A DNA stretch of 64,000 bases from Atribacter laminatus. GTDB lineage: Bacteria > Atribacterota > Atribacteria > Atribacterales > Atribacteraceae. Positions within the stretch are counted from its first letter, which is position 1. Each line of letters opens with the position of its first letter. Location: the NCBI RefSeq assembly GCF_015775515.1, contig NZ_CP065383.1:3037226-3101225 (forward strand), in the 5' to 3' direction. This document shows, one piece after another, positions 37,553-46,942 of the stretch. The notes under the pieces were generated by a model. The model worked only from the letters and a program-made list of their open reading frames with translations, had not been told where the DNA came from and made no database searches. Made by a program: the position numbers and the translations under genes.

Positions 37553-37583
37553 AAAAAGGGACAGGGAATGCCTGTCCCTTTTT
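37553..37583 (-). terminator. Intergenic terminator/attenuator between livK and livH
   Basis: A perfect 13-bp stem (37553-37565 with 37571-37583, arms AAAAAGGGACAGG/CCTGTCCCTTTTT) around a 5-base loop, with A/T tracts on both sides so it works in either direction. It lies 12 bases after the livK stop and before livH, so readthrough would set the ratio of binding protein to permease. Confidence 0.9.
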
Positions 37584-37594
37584 ATTTTTATCTT

Positions 37595-38719
37595 TTACTT
37601 GACTTCGATGGTTCCAAGAAGCTTCGCTTTACCACCTTCAACCTGTTTCACGACAACCGGTTTTAAAGCATCGCCTTTTTCAATGGTTATTTTTCCAGTG
37701 GTTACTTCTAAATCTTTGGTATCTTCGATTGCTGCTGCTATTTTTTCTGGTTCAAAAGAGTTGGCACGTTTGATAGCATCAAGAATGATTATATAACAAT
37801 CAGCTGCCAAAGCTCCGAAAACACCGGGTTCTTTATTAAATTTTGCCCGATAGGCATCGAAGTATTTTTGACCGATCTCGGTTAAAGCTTTTTCGGTATC
37901 ACCGTGAGCGGTGAAATAAAACCCTTCAACCGCATCGCCACCAATATCAATCAGTTCGGGAGCATCAGAACCATCGCCACCTAAAATCTTTCCCTCATAT
38001 CCTAAATCACGAGCTTGACGGCAAATAAGCGCAATTTCGGTGTAATAGTTTGGAAGATATATTACATCCGGATTCAAATTCATAATGGTAGTCAACTGCG
38101 CTGAAAAATCCTGGTCTCCAGTTTTACAATGTTGAACGGTCAATACTTCTCCTCCTAATTTTTCATAGCCTTCTTTGAAAAAGTTCCCGAGGGCAACACA
38201 GTAATCCTGGGCTATATCGGATAGAATTGCCACTGATTTTGCATCTAAATCCTCATAAGCATACTGAGCGGCGGCTACTCCTTGATAAGAATCGATAAAG
38301 GTTGCCCGGAATGAATATTTCTTATCCTGGGTAACCAAAGGATTGGTAGAGGTCGCTGAAATCTGGGGTACCATTTTCTCTTCACAAATTGGACCGGCCG
38401 ATAACATACTTCCACTAATTGCCGGGCCGATTATTGCAACAACTTTTTCTTTGTCAATTAAACGAGTAGCTGCATTAGCCGCTTCTACCTTATCGCTTTT
38501 ATTGTCAACTAAGACATATTCAACTTGTTTTCCTAGCACTTCGGTTCCGACAATATCCATGATGAGTTCAACGCCCTCATTGATCATTTGACCATAAGCG
38601 GCGACTGAACCGGTCATTTCCAAGTTTGCTCCAATTTTAACCGTATCTTGACCAAAAACCGGAATCGAAACTATTAATAGAATTGCTAAAAATATTCCAA
38701 AACATGATAATTTCTTCAA
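37595..38719 (-). CDS. livK: Branched-chain amino acid ABC transporter substrate-binding protein
   Basis: Periplasmic binding protein (type I fold). 374 aa from TTG 38719, chosen for GGGGG 8 bases upstream and because it places the signal peptide (KKLSCFGIFLAILLIVSIPVFGQ as two parts) at the N-terminus. The mature protein starts DTVKIGANLEMTGSVAAYGQ-like. VIGPAISGSMLSAGPICEE and SATSTNPLVTQ match the ligand-binding lobes. First gene of the operon. The ligand may be Leu/Ile/Val or another small amide or acid. Confidence 0.94.
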   Translation of the reverse strand: MKKLSCFGIFLAILLIVSIPVFGQDTVKIGANLEMTGSVAAYGQMINEGVELIMDIVGTEVLGKQVEYVLVDNKSDKVEAANAATRLIDKEKVVAIIGPAISGSMLSAGPICEEKMVPQISATSTNPLVTQDKKYSFRATFIDSYQGVAAAQYAYEDLDAKSVAILSDIAQDYCVALGNFFKEGYEKLGGEVLTVQHCKTGDQDFSAQLTTIMNLNPDVIYLPNYYTEIALICRQARDLGYEGKILGGDGSDAPELIDIGGDAVEGFYFTAHGDTEKALTEIGQKYFDAYRAKFNKEPGVFGALAADCYIIILDAIKRANSFEPEKIAAAIEDTKDLEVTTGKITIEKGDALKPVVVKQVEGGKAKLLGTIEVK

Positions 38720-38865
38720 AGCAATTTCCCCCTTCTTTAAAATTTTGTATAAAATTATCATCAGAATGAGATTCTTGTCAAGGAAAATATACACAATAAG
38801 CCAAAAACATTATTACTTTTTTTAAATACTATCATTTTTTCATGATATGGAATAGAACTTTATAT

Positions 38866-40137
38866 CTAATTCCTAGCACGGTGTTCCTGAATCGCTTCAA
38901 ATAAAGCCTTTAAATTTTCAACTGGTACTTTTGCTTGAATATTATGCACGGCATTCCAAACAAAACCGCTATTTTTCCCAAAAACTTCTATAAGATACTT
39001 CACCTCTTCCCTTACTTCTTCTGGAGACCCAAAAGGCAAAGTTTTCTGGGTATTCACCCCTCCACCCCAAAAGGTAAACCATTTTCCATATTGTTCTTTT
39101 AATTGCACCGGTTCCATATTCGCCGCTGAAATCTGTACCGGATTAAGAATATCAAATCCAGCCTCATGAAGATCTGGAAGGAGAGGAGAAATTGAACCAC
39201 AAGTGTGAATAAAAGTTTTCCACTTTGTATATTGGTGGATCCAATTATTAACCCTTTGGTGAAAAGGCTTGAATAGTTCCCGGTATAAATCTGGAGAAAC
39301 AAAGAGACCATTTTGCGACCCGAAATCAGCAGCTGATATAACGATAACTTGTATTTTATTTCCAATCGCCTGAAAAACTAATTTTAGGTTTTCTAAGGCA
39401 ATTTCGGTCATTCGAGCAAAGACGTCTTTAATAAAATCTTTTCTGGTTATAAGAGAAATGTACCACTCTTCAAAGTCCCGTATCCCTTTGGGATCAGGAA
39501 GACCGCATCCAGGTATATGAGCGATATCACTCATATTGCTACCCGACACACCTCGAAAGATTATTCCATACTGGGTATCTCGAAAAAGGCGTTCGGCTTC
39601 TGATTCATAAAAACGTAAGGTTTCTTCCTGAAGAATCTTATATTCTTCGGTTTGATTTTCCACGGTGAGCTCCGATTCGATAACTTCTTTTTTTCGAATC
39701 AAAGGATCATGGTAAAACCCCCCGTTCGGCATACATGCTGATGGTTGAAATTTCTTATCGCCTTTGGGGTATTGAAGGATGTTGCCATTCCTATCAGGGA
39801 CAGTATTAAATTTTTCTGGAACGAATACCGGTGTTCCGTCAAAAAGTTTCCAAGGTTTCCAATTCTCATTTTTAAAACCAAATGAGTTTCCTACGGTTGG
39901 CAAAGATATGGTGTCAATTTCCAGCCGCTTTCTAAGTGCTTCATCTACTTCCCCCAACATGAGGAAAGGATTGACCACCTTTACCGGCTCCTGCGGAGAT
40001 ATCAAACCCAAGGATACTTTCAAAGCGTAAAGGCTACTGACATGAATTCCAGTAATACTGGTACTACCAAGATCGAAAGGTATCCGATCCACTGGCTGAT
40101 GATTCATTGCTGCTATTAAACGCTCTCGAGAAGTCAT
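38866..40137 (-). CDS. Uroporphyrinogen-decarboxylase-family (MtaA/CmuA-like) protein
   Basis: URO-D superfamily TIM barrel of 423 aa: SRERLIAAMNHQPVDRIPFDLG at the N-terminus (first 20 residues shown by MTSRERLIAAMNHQ), VISAADFGSQNGLFVSPDLY, FIHTCGSISPLLPDL (HxCG zinc-type motif) and GVNTQKTLPFGSPEEV. The HTCG motif and absence of haem genes suggest a corrinoid-linked methyltransferase rather than HemE. Substrate unknown. It lies upstream of livK on the same strand with 146 bases between. Confidence 0.85.
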   Translation of the reverse strand: MTSRERLIAAMNHQPVDRIPFDLGSTSITGIHVSSLYALKVSLGLISPQEPVKVVNPFLMLGEVDEALRKRLEIDTISLPTVGNSFGFKNENWKPWKLFDGTPVFVPEKFNTVPDRNGNILQYPKGDKKFQPSACMPNGGFYHDPLIRKKEVIESELTVENQTEEYKILQEETLRFYESEAERLFRDTQYGIIFRGVSGSNMSDIAHIPGCGLPDPKGIRDFEEWYISLITRKDFIKDVFARMTEIALENLKLVFQAIGNKIQVIVISAADFGSQNGLFVSPDLYRELFKPFHQRVNNWIHQYTKWKTFIHTCGSISPLLPDLHEAGFDILNPVQISAANMEPVQLKEQYGKWFTFWGGGVNTQKTLPFGSPEEVREEVKYLIEVFGKNSGFVWNAVHNIQAKVPVENLKALFEAIQEHRARN

Positions 40138-40611
40138 GTAATATCACCCCGATAGATTATATCATTCAAAATGAAATAACCTGGTTGCCAACTATTCCTT
40201 CCTAACTTTAAAAGAAATTGCTTAAAAGAATAATAAAACATTTAAAAAACAATTTGAATTTAAGAGAAATGAATAAGGTTATTTGGTTAGCTTGGTATTT
40301 TTTTTAGTTCACCATTTCAGACAATTGCTGAATATGCTTAAAACTCTATTTAATAATCTTTTAATTCATTATATAATTTTAGAAGAGATTCTATAGGATG
40401 GTCGATTAAGAATAGCAAGAAACAAAAAAATGTTATCTTTTATCCAGCATCTTTTACTAGATGCGATGAAAAAAAATTAAAAACCGGATCTAAAAATCGA
40501 TCCATCAATAAAAAATATTTATTATGCTCTTGACTATTGAGAGATAATAAGAGATTTTAATATTACATTTTTAACTTTTTGGAAGATAATCATAAGGGAG
40601 ATTCGGACTTA
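40138..40611. other. Divergent intergenic region, mostly featureless
   Basis: Very AT-rich. A weak TTGACT at 40530-40535 could serve the downstream HD-GYP gene, but no well-spaced -10 follows. A short GGATC/GATCC hairpin occurs near 40487-40504. No gene or RNA is recognisable. Confidence 0.4.
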
Positions 40612-41934
40612 ATGGAAATCAAGAGCGATTCCTTCTATTTTCATGAATTGCCCATAGGTTTTTTTGCTATTTATCCTGATGGAAAATTAATTGAAACCAA
40701 CCAGTACTTCGAAGAAATGTTCCACTTTAAAACCGCTGATACCAATTTTTATCAATTATTTGTATCTCCGGAAGCAAGTCTTGCTTGGCAATCATTATTA
40801 GAGAGTAATGATACGCTCACTGGATTTGAGGCTCAATTTTATACATTACAACGGCAATCAAAATGGGTGGAGATAAACACTCGGAAAGTAAAGAACACGT
40901 TCAATCAAATATTTTTTTATGTTGGAACCATTCAAGATATTACTAAAAGAAAAAACCTGGAAATGAAAAAAGAAAACCAATCAAACGAATTACTCACCAT
41001 CCTGAATCAGATTCCTCATTCTCTCTACATCTCCGATCCCGATAGCTATACCCTCTTGTTCGTTAATGAAGCTTTGCAAAAAAAATTGGGTGATGTTGTT
41101 GGACAAAAATGTCATCGTGTTCTTCATGGTTTTCAATCTCCTTGTATATTCTGTACCAATCATACCATTTTTGAAAACCAGAATTCCGATACTTTAATTT
41201 GGGATTTTTTTAATCAAAATGAAAAAAAATGGTATCGTTGCATTGATAAAGCCATTTCTTGGCCTGATGGTCGAAAAGTTAAATATCAGATGACTATTGA
41301 TATCACCAAAGAAAAACGGACTGAATTTCAGTTCAATAAGTTATTGGAAAATCTCCAAAATACCTTAGAGGGAACAGTCAGAGCTATTTCAGACATGGTC
41401 GAGATTAGAGACCCCTATATAGCCGGCCATCAAAAGCGAGTTGCGCAGCTGTCCTGCGCTATCGCCGAAGAAATGGGTTACTCCAAAGAGAGAATCAATG
41501 GATTACGCATTGCTGCTTTACTGCATGATATTGGAAAAATATATCTTCCTCAAGAAATCCTTTGGAAACCTCATGAGCTGACTGATATAGAATTCAATAT
41601 GATAAAAAATCATCCTGAGGTTGGATACCAAATATTGAACAATATCCATTTTCCCTGGCCGGTTAGTAAAATCATTTTACAGCATCATGAAAAAATTGAT
41701 GGATCTGGATATCCAAAAGGTTTAACCGGGAAAGATATTTTACCTGAAGCAAGAATCTTAGCCGTTGCCGATACTATCGAAGCCATGATTTCAAATCGTC
41801 CCTATCGAGAGCCCTTTCACCTTGAAGAGGCTCTTCGCGAAATCCAACTTCATAAAAACATTTATTATGATTCGGAGATTGTTGACATCTGTCTTTTCCT
41901 TTTTACCAAAAAAGAATTTCAATTTGAATCTTGA
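40612..41934 (+). CDS. PAS-domain HD-GYP phosphodiesterase/regulator
   Basis: Predicted cytosolic sensor hydrolysing cyclic di-GMP or a related dinucleotide. Order: PAS-like domain (about 5-110, ending VGTIQDITKRK), second PAS (about 125-235, with Cys cluster CHRVLHGFQSPCIFC that could hold a metal or cofactor), then HD-GYP (about 260-430). The catalytic HDIGK (near 304), HHEKIDGSGYPKGL (near 358) and VADTIEAMISNRPYR are intact. The ATG at 40612 is preferred over a TTG at 40579; GGGAG lies 11 bases upstream. About 440 aa. It overlaps the convergent membrane-protein gene by 16 bases. Confidence 0.92.
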   Translation: MEIKSDSFYFHELPIGFFAIYPDGKLIETNQYFEEMFHFKTADTNFYQLFVSPEASLAWQSLLESNDTLTGFEAQFYTLQRQSKWVEINTRKVKNTFNQIFFYVGTIQDITKRKNLEMKKENQSNELLTILNQIPHSLYISDPDSYTLLFVNEALQKKLGDVVGQKCHRVLHGFQSPCIFCTNHTIFENQNSDTLIWDFFNQNEKKWYRCIDKAISWPDGRKVKYQMTIDITKEKRTEFQFNKLLENLQNTLEGTVRAISDMVEIRDPYIAGHQKRVAQLSCAIAEEMGYSKERINGLRIAALLHDIGKIYLPQEILWKPHELTDIEFNMIKNHPEVGYQILNNIHFPWPVSKIILQHHEKIDGSGYPKGLTGKDILPEARILAVADTIEAMISNRPYREPFHLEEALREIQLHKNIYYDSEIVDICLFLFTKKEFQFES

Positions 41935-43823
41935 TTCAACCGGTTCTGGTAACGTTGTTGTGCTCTTTCTGAAACCCCCAGAATCAGGGAGTTTTGGCTT
42001 TGGTAAGCGATTGGAAATTTTTCTATGAGTTGGAAGATTCTTTCCCCGTATTTAGCCTTTTCATAAGAACTTAAAAAAATATAATCGATCTGATATTTTT
42101 TTATTATGTGGTCAAAATTTTCAGAAACTGAAAAAAGTTCCTTCACGTCCTCCATTCTTTTTGCATAGTCAATCCCATGCGACCATAACCAACCTTCGTA
42201 TCCCATGACAATATTTCTCCCGGCTAATGCTGATATAGGATTATTATGAAAGTCAGAAGACAGAAAGAGAGAATCCACCGGTGTATGGTGCTGGACAAAT
42301 TCGGCAATTTTTAAATCATTACTCGTAAAAAGCCGAATTGAAGAAATTGCCTCCCGTATCAAGCTAAACGTGCCAGAAAGGATGCAAACACCAACTACTA
42401 TTCCAACAAAAAGAGCTTTCAATGATTTTTTAGGTATTTTTTGAGCTACCTGTTCGAGGTAGTTGGCTACTAGAATAACGCTAAACATATACCATACAAA
42501 AAATATTTTAATATTATCCCATTCCCAAGGTTGGAAAATGACCACCTCGGCCAAAATAAAAAGAATAATGGCCGGAAGATAAAAAGATTTTAATCGATTT
42601 TTGGGTGAAAAAAGCGCCAACAAAAGAAGAATGAAAAACAAACCGGTATTTTTTATCCAAAACCACGGCCAGAAATCAGTTTTGCTCGTCCATCCCGGCA
42701 TCAATCGAAGGTATCCTCCCGAAACCGACTGTGGAAAAGTCCAATAAAACAGCTGAGGGAAGGATAATAAAATTATCGGGAGAATCGATATCATCCAATT
42801 TAAAAGGTAATTTCCTTTCTTTTCCGTTTTCAGCAGGAAATAGATAAACCAAACTATAGCAACAATCATAAAGGTTAAAAATGAATGGGTATGAATCATG
42901 GGCAGCAAACCCGCTATCAATCCACTGAAAAAAAAGTATTTTCTTTGTGAAGTATTAATCGCACGATAGAGACTCCACAAAGCCAATAATAAAAAAGCCC
43001 AGCCTCCCAAGGTGGTTCTTTGTGGTATCAGTAAATCACAAATAACATTTGACCAGATAATATTCTGATCAAAAAGATGGGTTGGTGAATTTACAACTTC
43101 AGAAAAGATAGATGATAAATTTTTAGGAAAATAATAGAAAAAACCGAGACCTCCATTGATAAAAAAAAGCAGTGTCGCAATAACTGTACTACTCCATTTT
43201 TTCAGAACTTCTTGGGCAAAAACTACAAAACTGGTCAGAAGAAGGACAGCCATTGACATACTGGATAACAATAAAGAATGACGCAGTGGTATTCCTAAAA
43301 GATAAAGACTGGAAGTAAATGAATCAACTAAAAAAGGGTATCCCATCCGTATTCCGGGAAAGATCGAATACTGGGGTGGAAAAACCTGTTGTTCTTTAAG
43401 GCTGGTGATAATACCAAGATGAAAAGGTAAATCACCATAAGCATTGCCTCCACAATAAAGACCATCTTGCCCGGGAAGCAAATAATGAGTGTAAAAAAGA
43501 TAAATAAAATAAATAGAAAAAGGAATGATCAGCCAAAAAATTCTCGTATCATAATCGATAAACAATAGGGGTTGATTCTTTGATTTGGGATAAAATAAAA
43601 ACCAAAATATTGAAAAACCTACCATAATAATTAAGGCAATCATATGGGTAAAAAATGTAAAACCAGTAAAAAAAGCAAGGGGGATGACCAGCCACATCAT
43701 ACCCAGCAGACCAATCAAACCACCAATCCAGATCCTTAGAACTCCTGGTAGTTCATAAAATGTTTTATAAGCTATCAAAATCCCTAGCACAAAAAAGCAT
43801 ATGAAATAAAAATATCCCATCAT
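41919..43823 (-). CDS. Polytopic membrane protein, possible glycosyltransferase (GT-C-like)
   Basis: 634 aa. About twelve hydrophobic segments fill residues 1-480. A soluble C-terminal domain (about 490-625) contains DSLFLSSDFHNNPISALAGR, MGYEGWLWSHGIDY and YIFLSSYEKAKYG. The Gly-Arg...GY.GWLWSHG phrase recurs in bacterial membrane proteins related to dolichyl-phosphate-mannose-type glycosyltransferases. An early loop DGLYCGGNAYGDLPFHLGI has Asp/His typical of a GT-C first periplasmic loop. Lipid-linked sugar donor is inference. Convergent 16-base overlap with the HD-GYP gene. Confidence 0.72.
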   Translation of the reverse strand: MMGYFYFICFFVLGILIAYKTFYELPGVLRIWIGGLIGLLGMMWLVIPLAFFTGFTFFTHMIALIIMVGFSIFWFLFYPKSKNQPLLFIDYDTRIFWLIIPFSIYFIYLFYTHYLLPGQDGLYCGGNAYGDLPFHLGIITSLKEQQVFPPQYSIFPGIRMGYPFLVDSFTSSLYLLGIPLRHSLLLSSMSMAVLLLTSFVVFAQEVLKKWSSTVIATLLFFINGGLGFFYYFPKNLSSIFSEVVNSPTHLFDQNIIWSNVICDLLIPQRTTLGGWAFLLLALWSLYRAINTSQRKYFFFSGLIAGLLPMIHTHSFLTFMIVAIVWFIYFLLKTEKKGNYLLNWMISILPIILLSFPQLFYWTFPQSVSGGYLRLMPGWTSKTDFWPWFWIKNTGLFFILLLLALFSPKNRLKSFYLPAIILFILAEVVIFQPWEWDNIKIFFVWYMFSVILVANYLEQVAQKIPKKSLKALFVGIVVGVCILSGTFSLIREAISSIRLFTSNDLKIAEFVQHHTPVDSLFLSSDFHNNPISALAGRNIVMGYEGWLWSHGIDYAKRMEDVKELFSVSENFDHIIKKYQIDYIFLSSYEKAKYGERIFQLIEKFPIAYQSQNSLILGVSERAQQRYQNRLNQDSN

Positions 43824-44151
43824 TATTAATCCCTTCTATTGCTCTAATCTATTCTGAAAACCCACGGGCATAATTAATCAAGCCCTTACAAAAGATTAAA
43901 AAGTTGCAGGGGCATAATGTATTGTACCCATTCTTTAATTAATGTAGCGACATGCCATGGCATGTCGAACCTTGGGCTTTCACCCTCATCCTCACCTTCT
44001 CTCATCAAGAGAGAAGGAACTTTGAATACTTTTGTTCTTTTTTCCCTCGCCCCTTGGTGGGAGAGGGTTAGGGTGAGGGGGCAACTTATTTTCATCCTCA
44101 TCTGGTACAACGAAAATAGCATTAGAGGTCTATTCTAAAAACCAAAACGAC
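43824..44151. repeat. Intergenic composite of palindromic and REP-like repeats
   Basis: No gene. Elements in order: a perfect 20-base palindrome CGACATGCCATGGCATGTCG (43948-43967) with conserved flanks (43941-43990); a REP-like hairpin at about 43988-44035 (TTCTCTC/GAGAGAA stem); a second, inverted REP-like unit at about 44043-44080 containing the widespread type sequence GGGAGAGGGTTAGGGTGAGG; and the 20-base dispersed repeat at 44089-44108. The first and second REP-like units are inverted relative to each other. Confidence 0.75.
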
Positions 44152-46377
44152 TTAAGGTCGATTTTCTACATAACTTCCCGGTATGATTTGATCGTTTTTG
44201 CACTCAAACTCTGCCCAAAGCTTCCCATTTTCATACCATTTTTTCCAAGAACCTTCTTTCCTGTCATTTTGATAATGACCTTCTGATTCCTTATTTCCAT
44301 TTCGATAGTTTTTTACCCATAAACCAATTTTTTCGTCATTTTGATAAGTCCCTTTTTGACCGATTACTCCATTGTCATACCAAGAAACCCACACACCGAC
44401 TTTTTTCCCATTCTGGTACTCTCCTTCACTTTTCTTCTTTCCGTTTTCATACCAACTGGTTTCCAAACCGTTTTTTACTTGAGTCCCATCGGGACGAACA
44501 AAATAAGTGTATTGAACTTTGAGTTTACCGTTTGTAAATTTTTCTCGATGGGTAAAAGTTTTATCTTGAGATTGGTTTGAATTTTTGGCTGAAGGTACCA
44601 ATGGGTCCTGAATAATCTCAACCTTTATTTTTTTCAAAGCAATCATCTGCCCATTATTCCGGTTGAAAGCTTTTACAGTTACTTCATATGGTCCTGGTCG
44701 AGTAAAAGCATGAGACATTTCACCTTGTGAACTATCCTGAATTTTTGATCCATCTCCGAAATTCCACTGAAATTTAATATTCTTAATCGAAGCTGGAACT
44801 TTATCAAGAATCGCCTTAAAAGCGTATTCTTTCCCAACCTTCCCATTCAGTAAAGAAGTTGGTTCAACAACCATATCCGCCAAATCAACCTGAACTGGTA
44901 GGCTAGGAGGAATTGGGGTTTGAGTTTCGGTAATATCTGAAGAACCATCGCTCTCACTTCCTACTAAATAAAACATTCCATTTAAAACTGTCCCAGGAAG
45001 AATTGTCTGATTTTGATCGAACAATTTTAATTTTTCAAGAATTAGCTCTGATTGAAAGGGAGTTTTCTCCCGACTTATTACTCGAAATTGCAATGTTGCT
45101 ATCGAGCCTCTTTCTTTAATTAGTTTTCTTCCGTTCGTTTGGGTAATATCCAATCTGACTTGACCAACGTCTTCGATTTCTGCTTGAGTAAGCCAGTTAG
45201 TATTAATTTCTCCAGATGATATTCCTAAAAAATCAAGAAGATTTGGCTCAAATATCAACAGCGTTTCTATATGGGTAACTTTTTGAGATCCATTAAAATA
45301 AATTGGTATGTTTATAATTTCTTGGGATTTCCCCCCGATGAAAGGAAGAGACACGGTCGACATTGGTGGTGGACCCATGGTTGTAAAGGTAAAAATTAAA
45401 TTATCAGTCAATGAATTCCCATACATGTCCATTAAAGATTGTTGAGGCAAAATAGCCTGATAAGTTGTTTTTGCTTCCAAATTCAAACCAGGTTTTATAA
45501 ATAAAACAGTACCCAGTATTTCAACATCACATTGAACTGGTTTCAGAAGCTGGTCGGTTAAAGCAATGGTTTGAAAAGTTGGACCAGATTGAATTGGTTC
45601 ATCAAAATGAATTTCGATTTGAACATTCATAGAAACTTCTACAGCCCCAGTACGGGGATGGATTGACACCACTTGAGGTGGATTGGTATCGGCAGGAGGA
45701 GGCGAAAACTCAGGAAAGGGTGATTCGGATGGAGAAAGAGGGGGAAGTTCATCCTTTTCCCCCACATTAACGGGAAAGGAAGATATTTCTGAGAGAGTTG
45801 GAATCGGAGTCGGGGTAAGAATGGGAATATTGGTCGTAATTTGACCAATTCCCGGTAGTTTGGAAAGAGACGTTTCATTTATATCCTGGTCAGGAAAGGA
45901 AGGAAGTTCGTCAACAGGATTCTCCGATTTCAATTTATCACCGCTAGAATCCAAAGGCATAATTGACTCTTTGACTACATTAATAGAATCGCTTACCGCT
46001 ACTTCCGGATAGCTATCATCATCGCTGGGATATAAGCGAAAATTAAAAATTCCTTCAACATCAGGAGCAATAAAGGAAAGCTTCCCTTGACTGGTGTTTT
46101 TTAAATGTCGATAGTCAAGATCGTTTTCGTCGGCAAGTTTTTGGTTACCCAAAGGAATATCAGCAGGAATCAAACCTATCCAAGCATCTGAACTCCAATC
46201 GGAAGAAGCGGTATAATTTACTATTATCTCTTGTCCAGGCTTCACTTCTGTTTCTGTCACTGTAATGTTAAATTGTTGAGACTCATCTAAAGAAAAAACT
46301 GCACTTCCTCCAAACAAAACTCCGATAGTAAGAATAATTCCGATAATCCACCAACTGTTCAAACCGTTTTTTTTCAT
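44152..46377 (-). CDS. Multidomain secreted protein: Ig-like, cohesin-like, PKD and MORN-type repeats
   Basis: 741 aa from ATG 46377, preferred because AAGGAAGG precedes it and it starts the signal peptide (hydrophobic at about 9-29). Order: beta domain (30-130); Pro/Thr-rich linker; SbsA-like Ig domain (about 231-330, PPQVVSIHPRTGAVEVSMN); cohesin-like domain (about 342-459, NIPIYFNGSQKVTHIETLL and FEPNLLDFLGIS); PKD domain (about 519-579, FQWNFGDGS and FTRPGPYEVTVKAFN); four MORN_2/YwqK-type repeats (about 629-739, each with W-Y-NG...EG-YQN). Probably surface-exposed and adhesive. Divergent from the encapsulin cassette. Function unknown. Confidence 0.82.
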   Translation of the reverse strand: MKKNGLNSWWIIGIILTIGVLFGGSAVFSLDESQQFNITVTETEVKPGQEIIVNYTASSDWSSDAWIGLIPADIPLGNQKLADENDLDYRHLKNTSQGKLSFIAPDVEGIFNFRLYPSDDDSYPEVAVSDSINVVKESIMPLDSSGDKLKSENPVDELPSFPDQDINETSLSKLPGIGQITTNIPILTPTPIPTLSEISSFPVNVGEKDELPPLSPSESPFPEFSPPPADTNPPQVVSIHPRTGAVEVSMNVQIEIHFDEPIQSGPTFQTIALTDQLLKPVQCDVEILGTVLFIKPGLNLEAKTTYQAILPQQSLMDMYGNSLTDNLIFTFTTMGPPPMSTVSLPFIGGKSQEIINIPIYFNGSQKVTHIETLLIFEPNLLDFLGISSGEINTNWLTQAEIEDVGQVRLDITQTNGRKLIKERGSIATLQFRVISREKTPFQSELILEKLKLFDQNQTILPGTVLNGMFYLVGSESDGSSDITETQTPIPPSLPVQVDLADMVVEPTSLLNGKVGKEYAFKAILDKVPASIKNIKFQWNFGDGSKIQDSSQGEMSHAFTRPGPYEVTVKAFNRNNGQMIALKKIKVEIIQDPLVPSAKNSNQSQDKTFTHREKFTNGKLKVQYTYFVRPDGTQVKNGLETSWYENGKKKSEGEYQNGKKVGVWVSWYDNGVIGQKGTYQNDEKIGLWVKNYRNGNKESEGHYQNDRKEGSWKKWYENGKLWAEFECKNDQIIPGSYVENRP

Positions 46378-46503
46378 ATTCATTTCCTTCCTTTTTATTC
46401 GATTCATTGCCCGTCTCTCTATTAAAAAATTCAAAGAACAAAATTTGAACACAAGCAAGATCACAGTTACTATGATACCAATCAATTTGCGTATGAAAAA
46501 GTA

Positions 46504-46509
46504 TATAAT
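46504..46509 (+). promoter_or_regulatory. -10 hexamer of the encapsulin operon
   Basis: Perfect TATAAT 37 bases before the cargo-ferritin start and 11 bases before AAGGAGG begins its approach region. No convincing -35 at 17 bases. It lies in the gap shared with the divergent MORN-repeat gene. Confidence 0.5.
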
Positions 46510-46545
46510 AGAATTATTGTATGATTGATAAGGAGGTGTTCAATT

Positions 46546-46890
46546 TTGACCAATTATATTGAACCTGTGGAAGAACTCTCGAATGCAGACCGAGATATCC
46601 ATCGAGCTCTCAATAGTTTAAAAGAAGAAATTGAAGCTATTGATTGGTATCACCAAAGGGCTGCCGTAACCTCGGAGCTAGAAATGAAAACCATACTTAT
46701 TCATAATCTGGAAGAAGAAATTGAGCATGCCAGCATGATTTTAGAATGGTTGCGGAGAAATATGGAAGGATGGAATGAGAATTTAAAAACCTATTTATTT
46801 ACCACTGAACCAATCGGAGAAATTGAAACTTCGGAAAAATCTGCTGAACCCGAAAAGTCAGGTGATTTGGGGATTGGTAACCTGAAATAG
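46546..46890 (+). CDS. Encapsulated ferritin-like protein (EncFtn)
   Basis: Cargo ferroxidase of an encapsulin compartment. 114 aa from TTG 46546, chosen since AAGGAGG lies 9 bases upstream; the frame opens earlier but would place the ribosome site inside the gene. Two helices carry the half-ferritin ligands: Glu28, Trp34, Tyr35 and the ExxH pair Glu58/His61 in LEEEIEHASMILEWL. These match the residues described for EncFtn proteins, which dimerise to complete the iron site. A flexible acidic linker ends in SGDLGIGNLK, a typical encapsulin cargo-loading peptide. The shell gene follows 52 bases later. Confidence 0.95.
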   Translation: MTNYIEPVEELSNADRDIHRALNSLKEEIEAIDWYHQRAAVTSELEMKTILIHNLEEEIEHASMILEWLRRNMEGWNENLKTYLFTTEPIGEIETSEKSAEPEKSGDLGIGNLK

Positions 46891-46942
46891 TCCTTCTGAA
46901 AAAGGACTGAAAATTATTTCGACAATTATCAAGGAGGTAACT

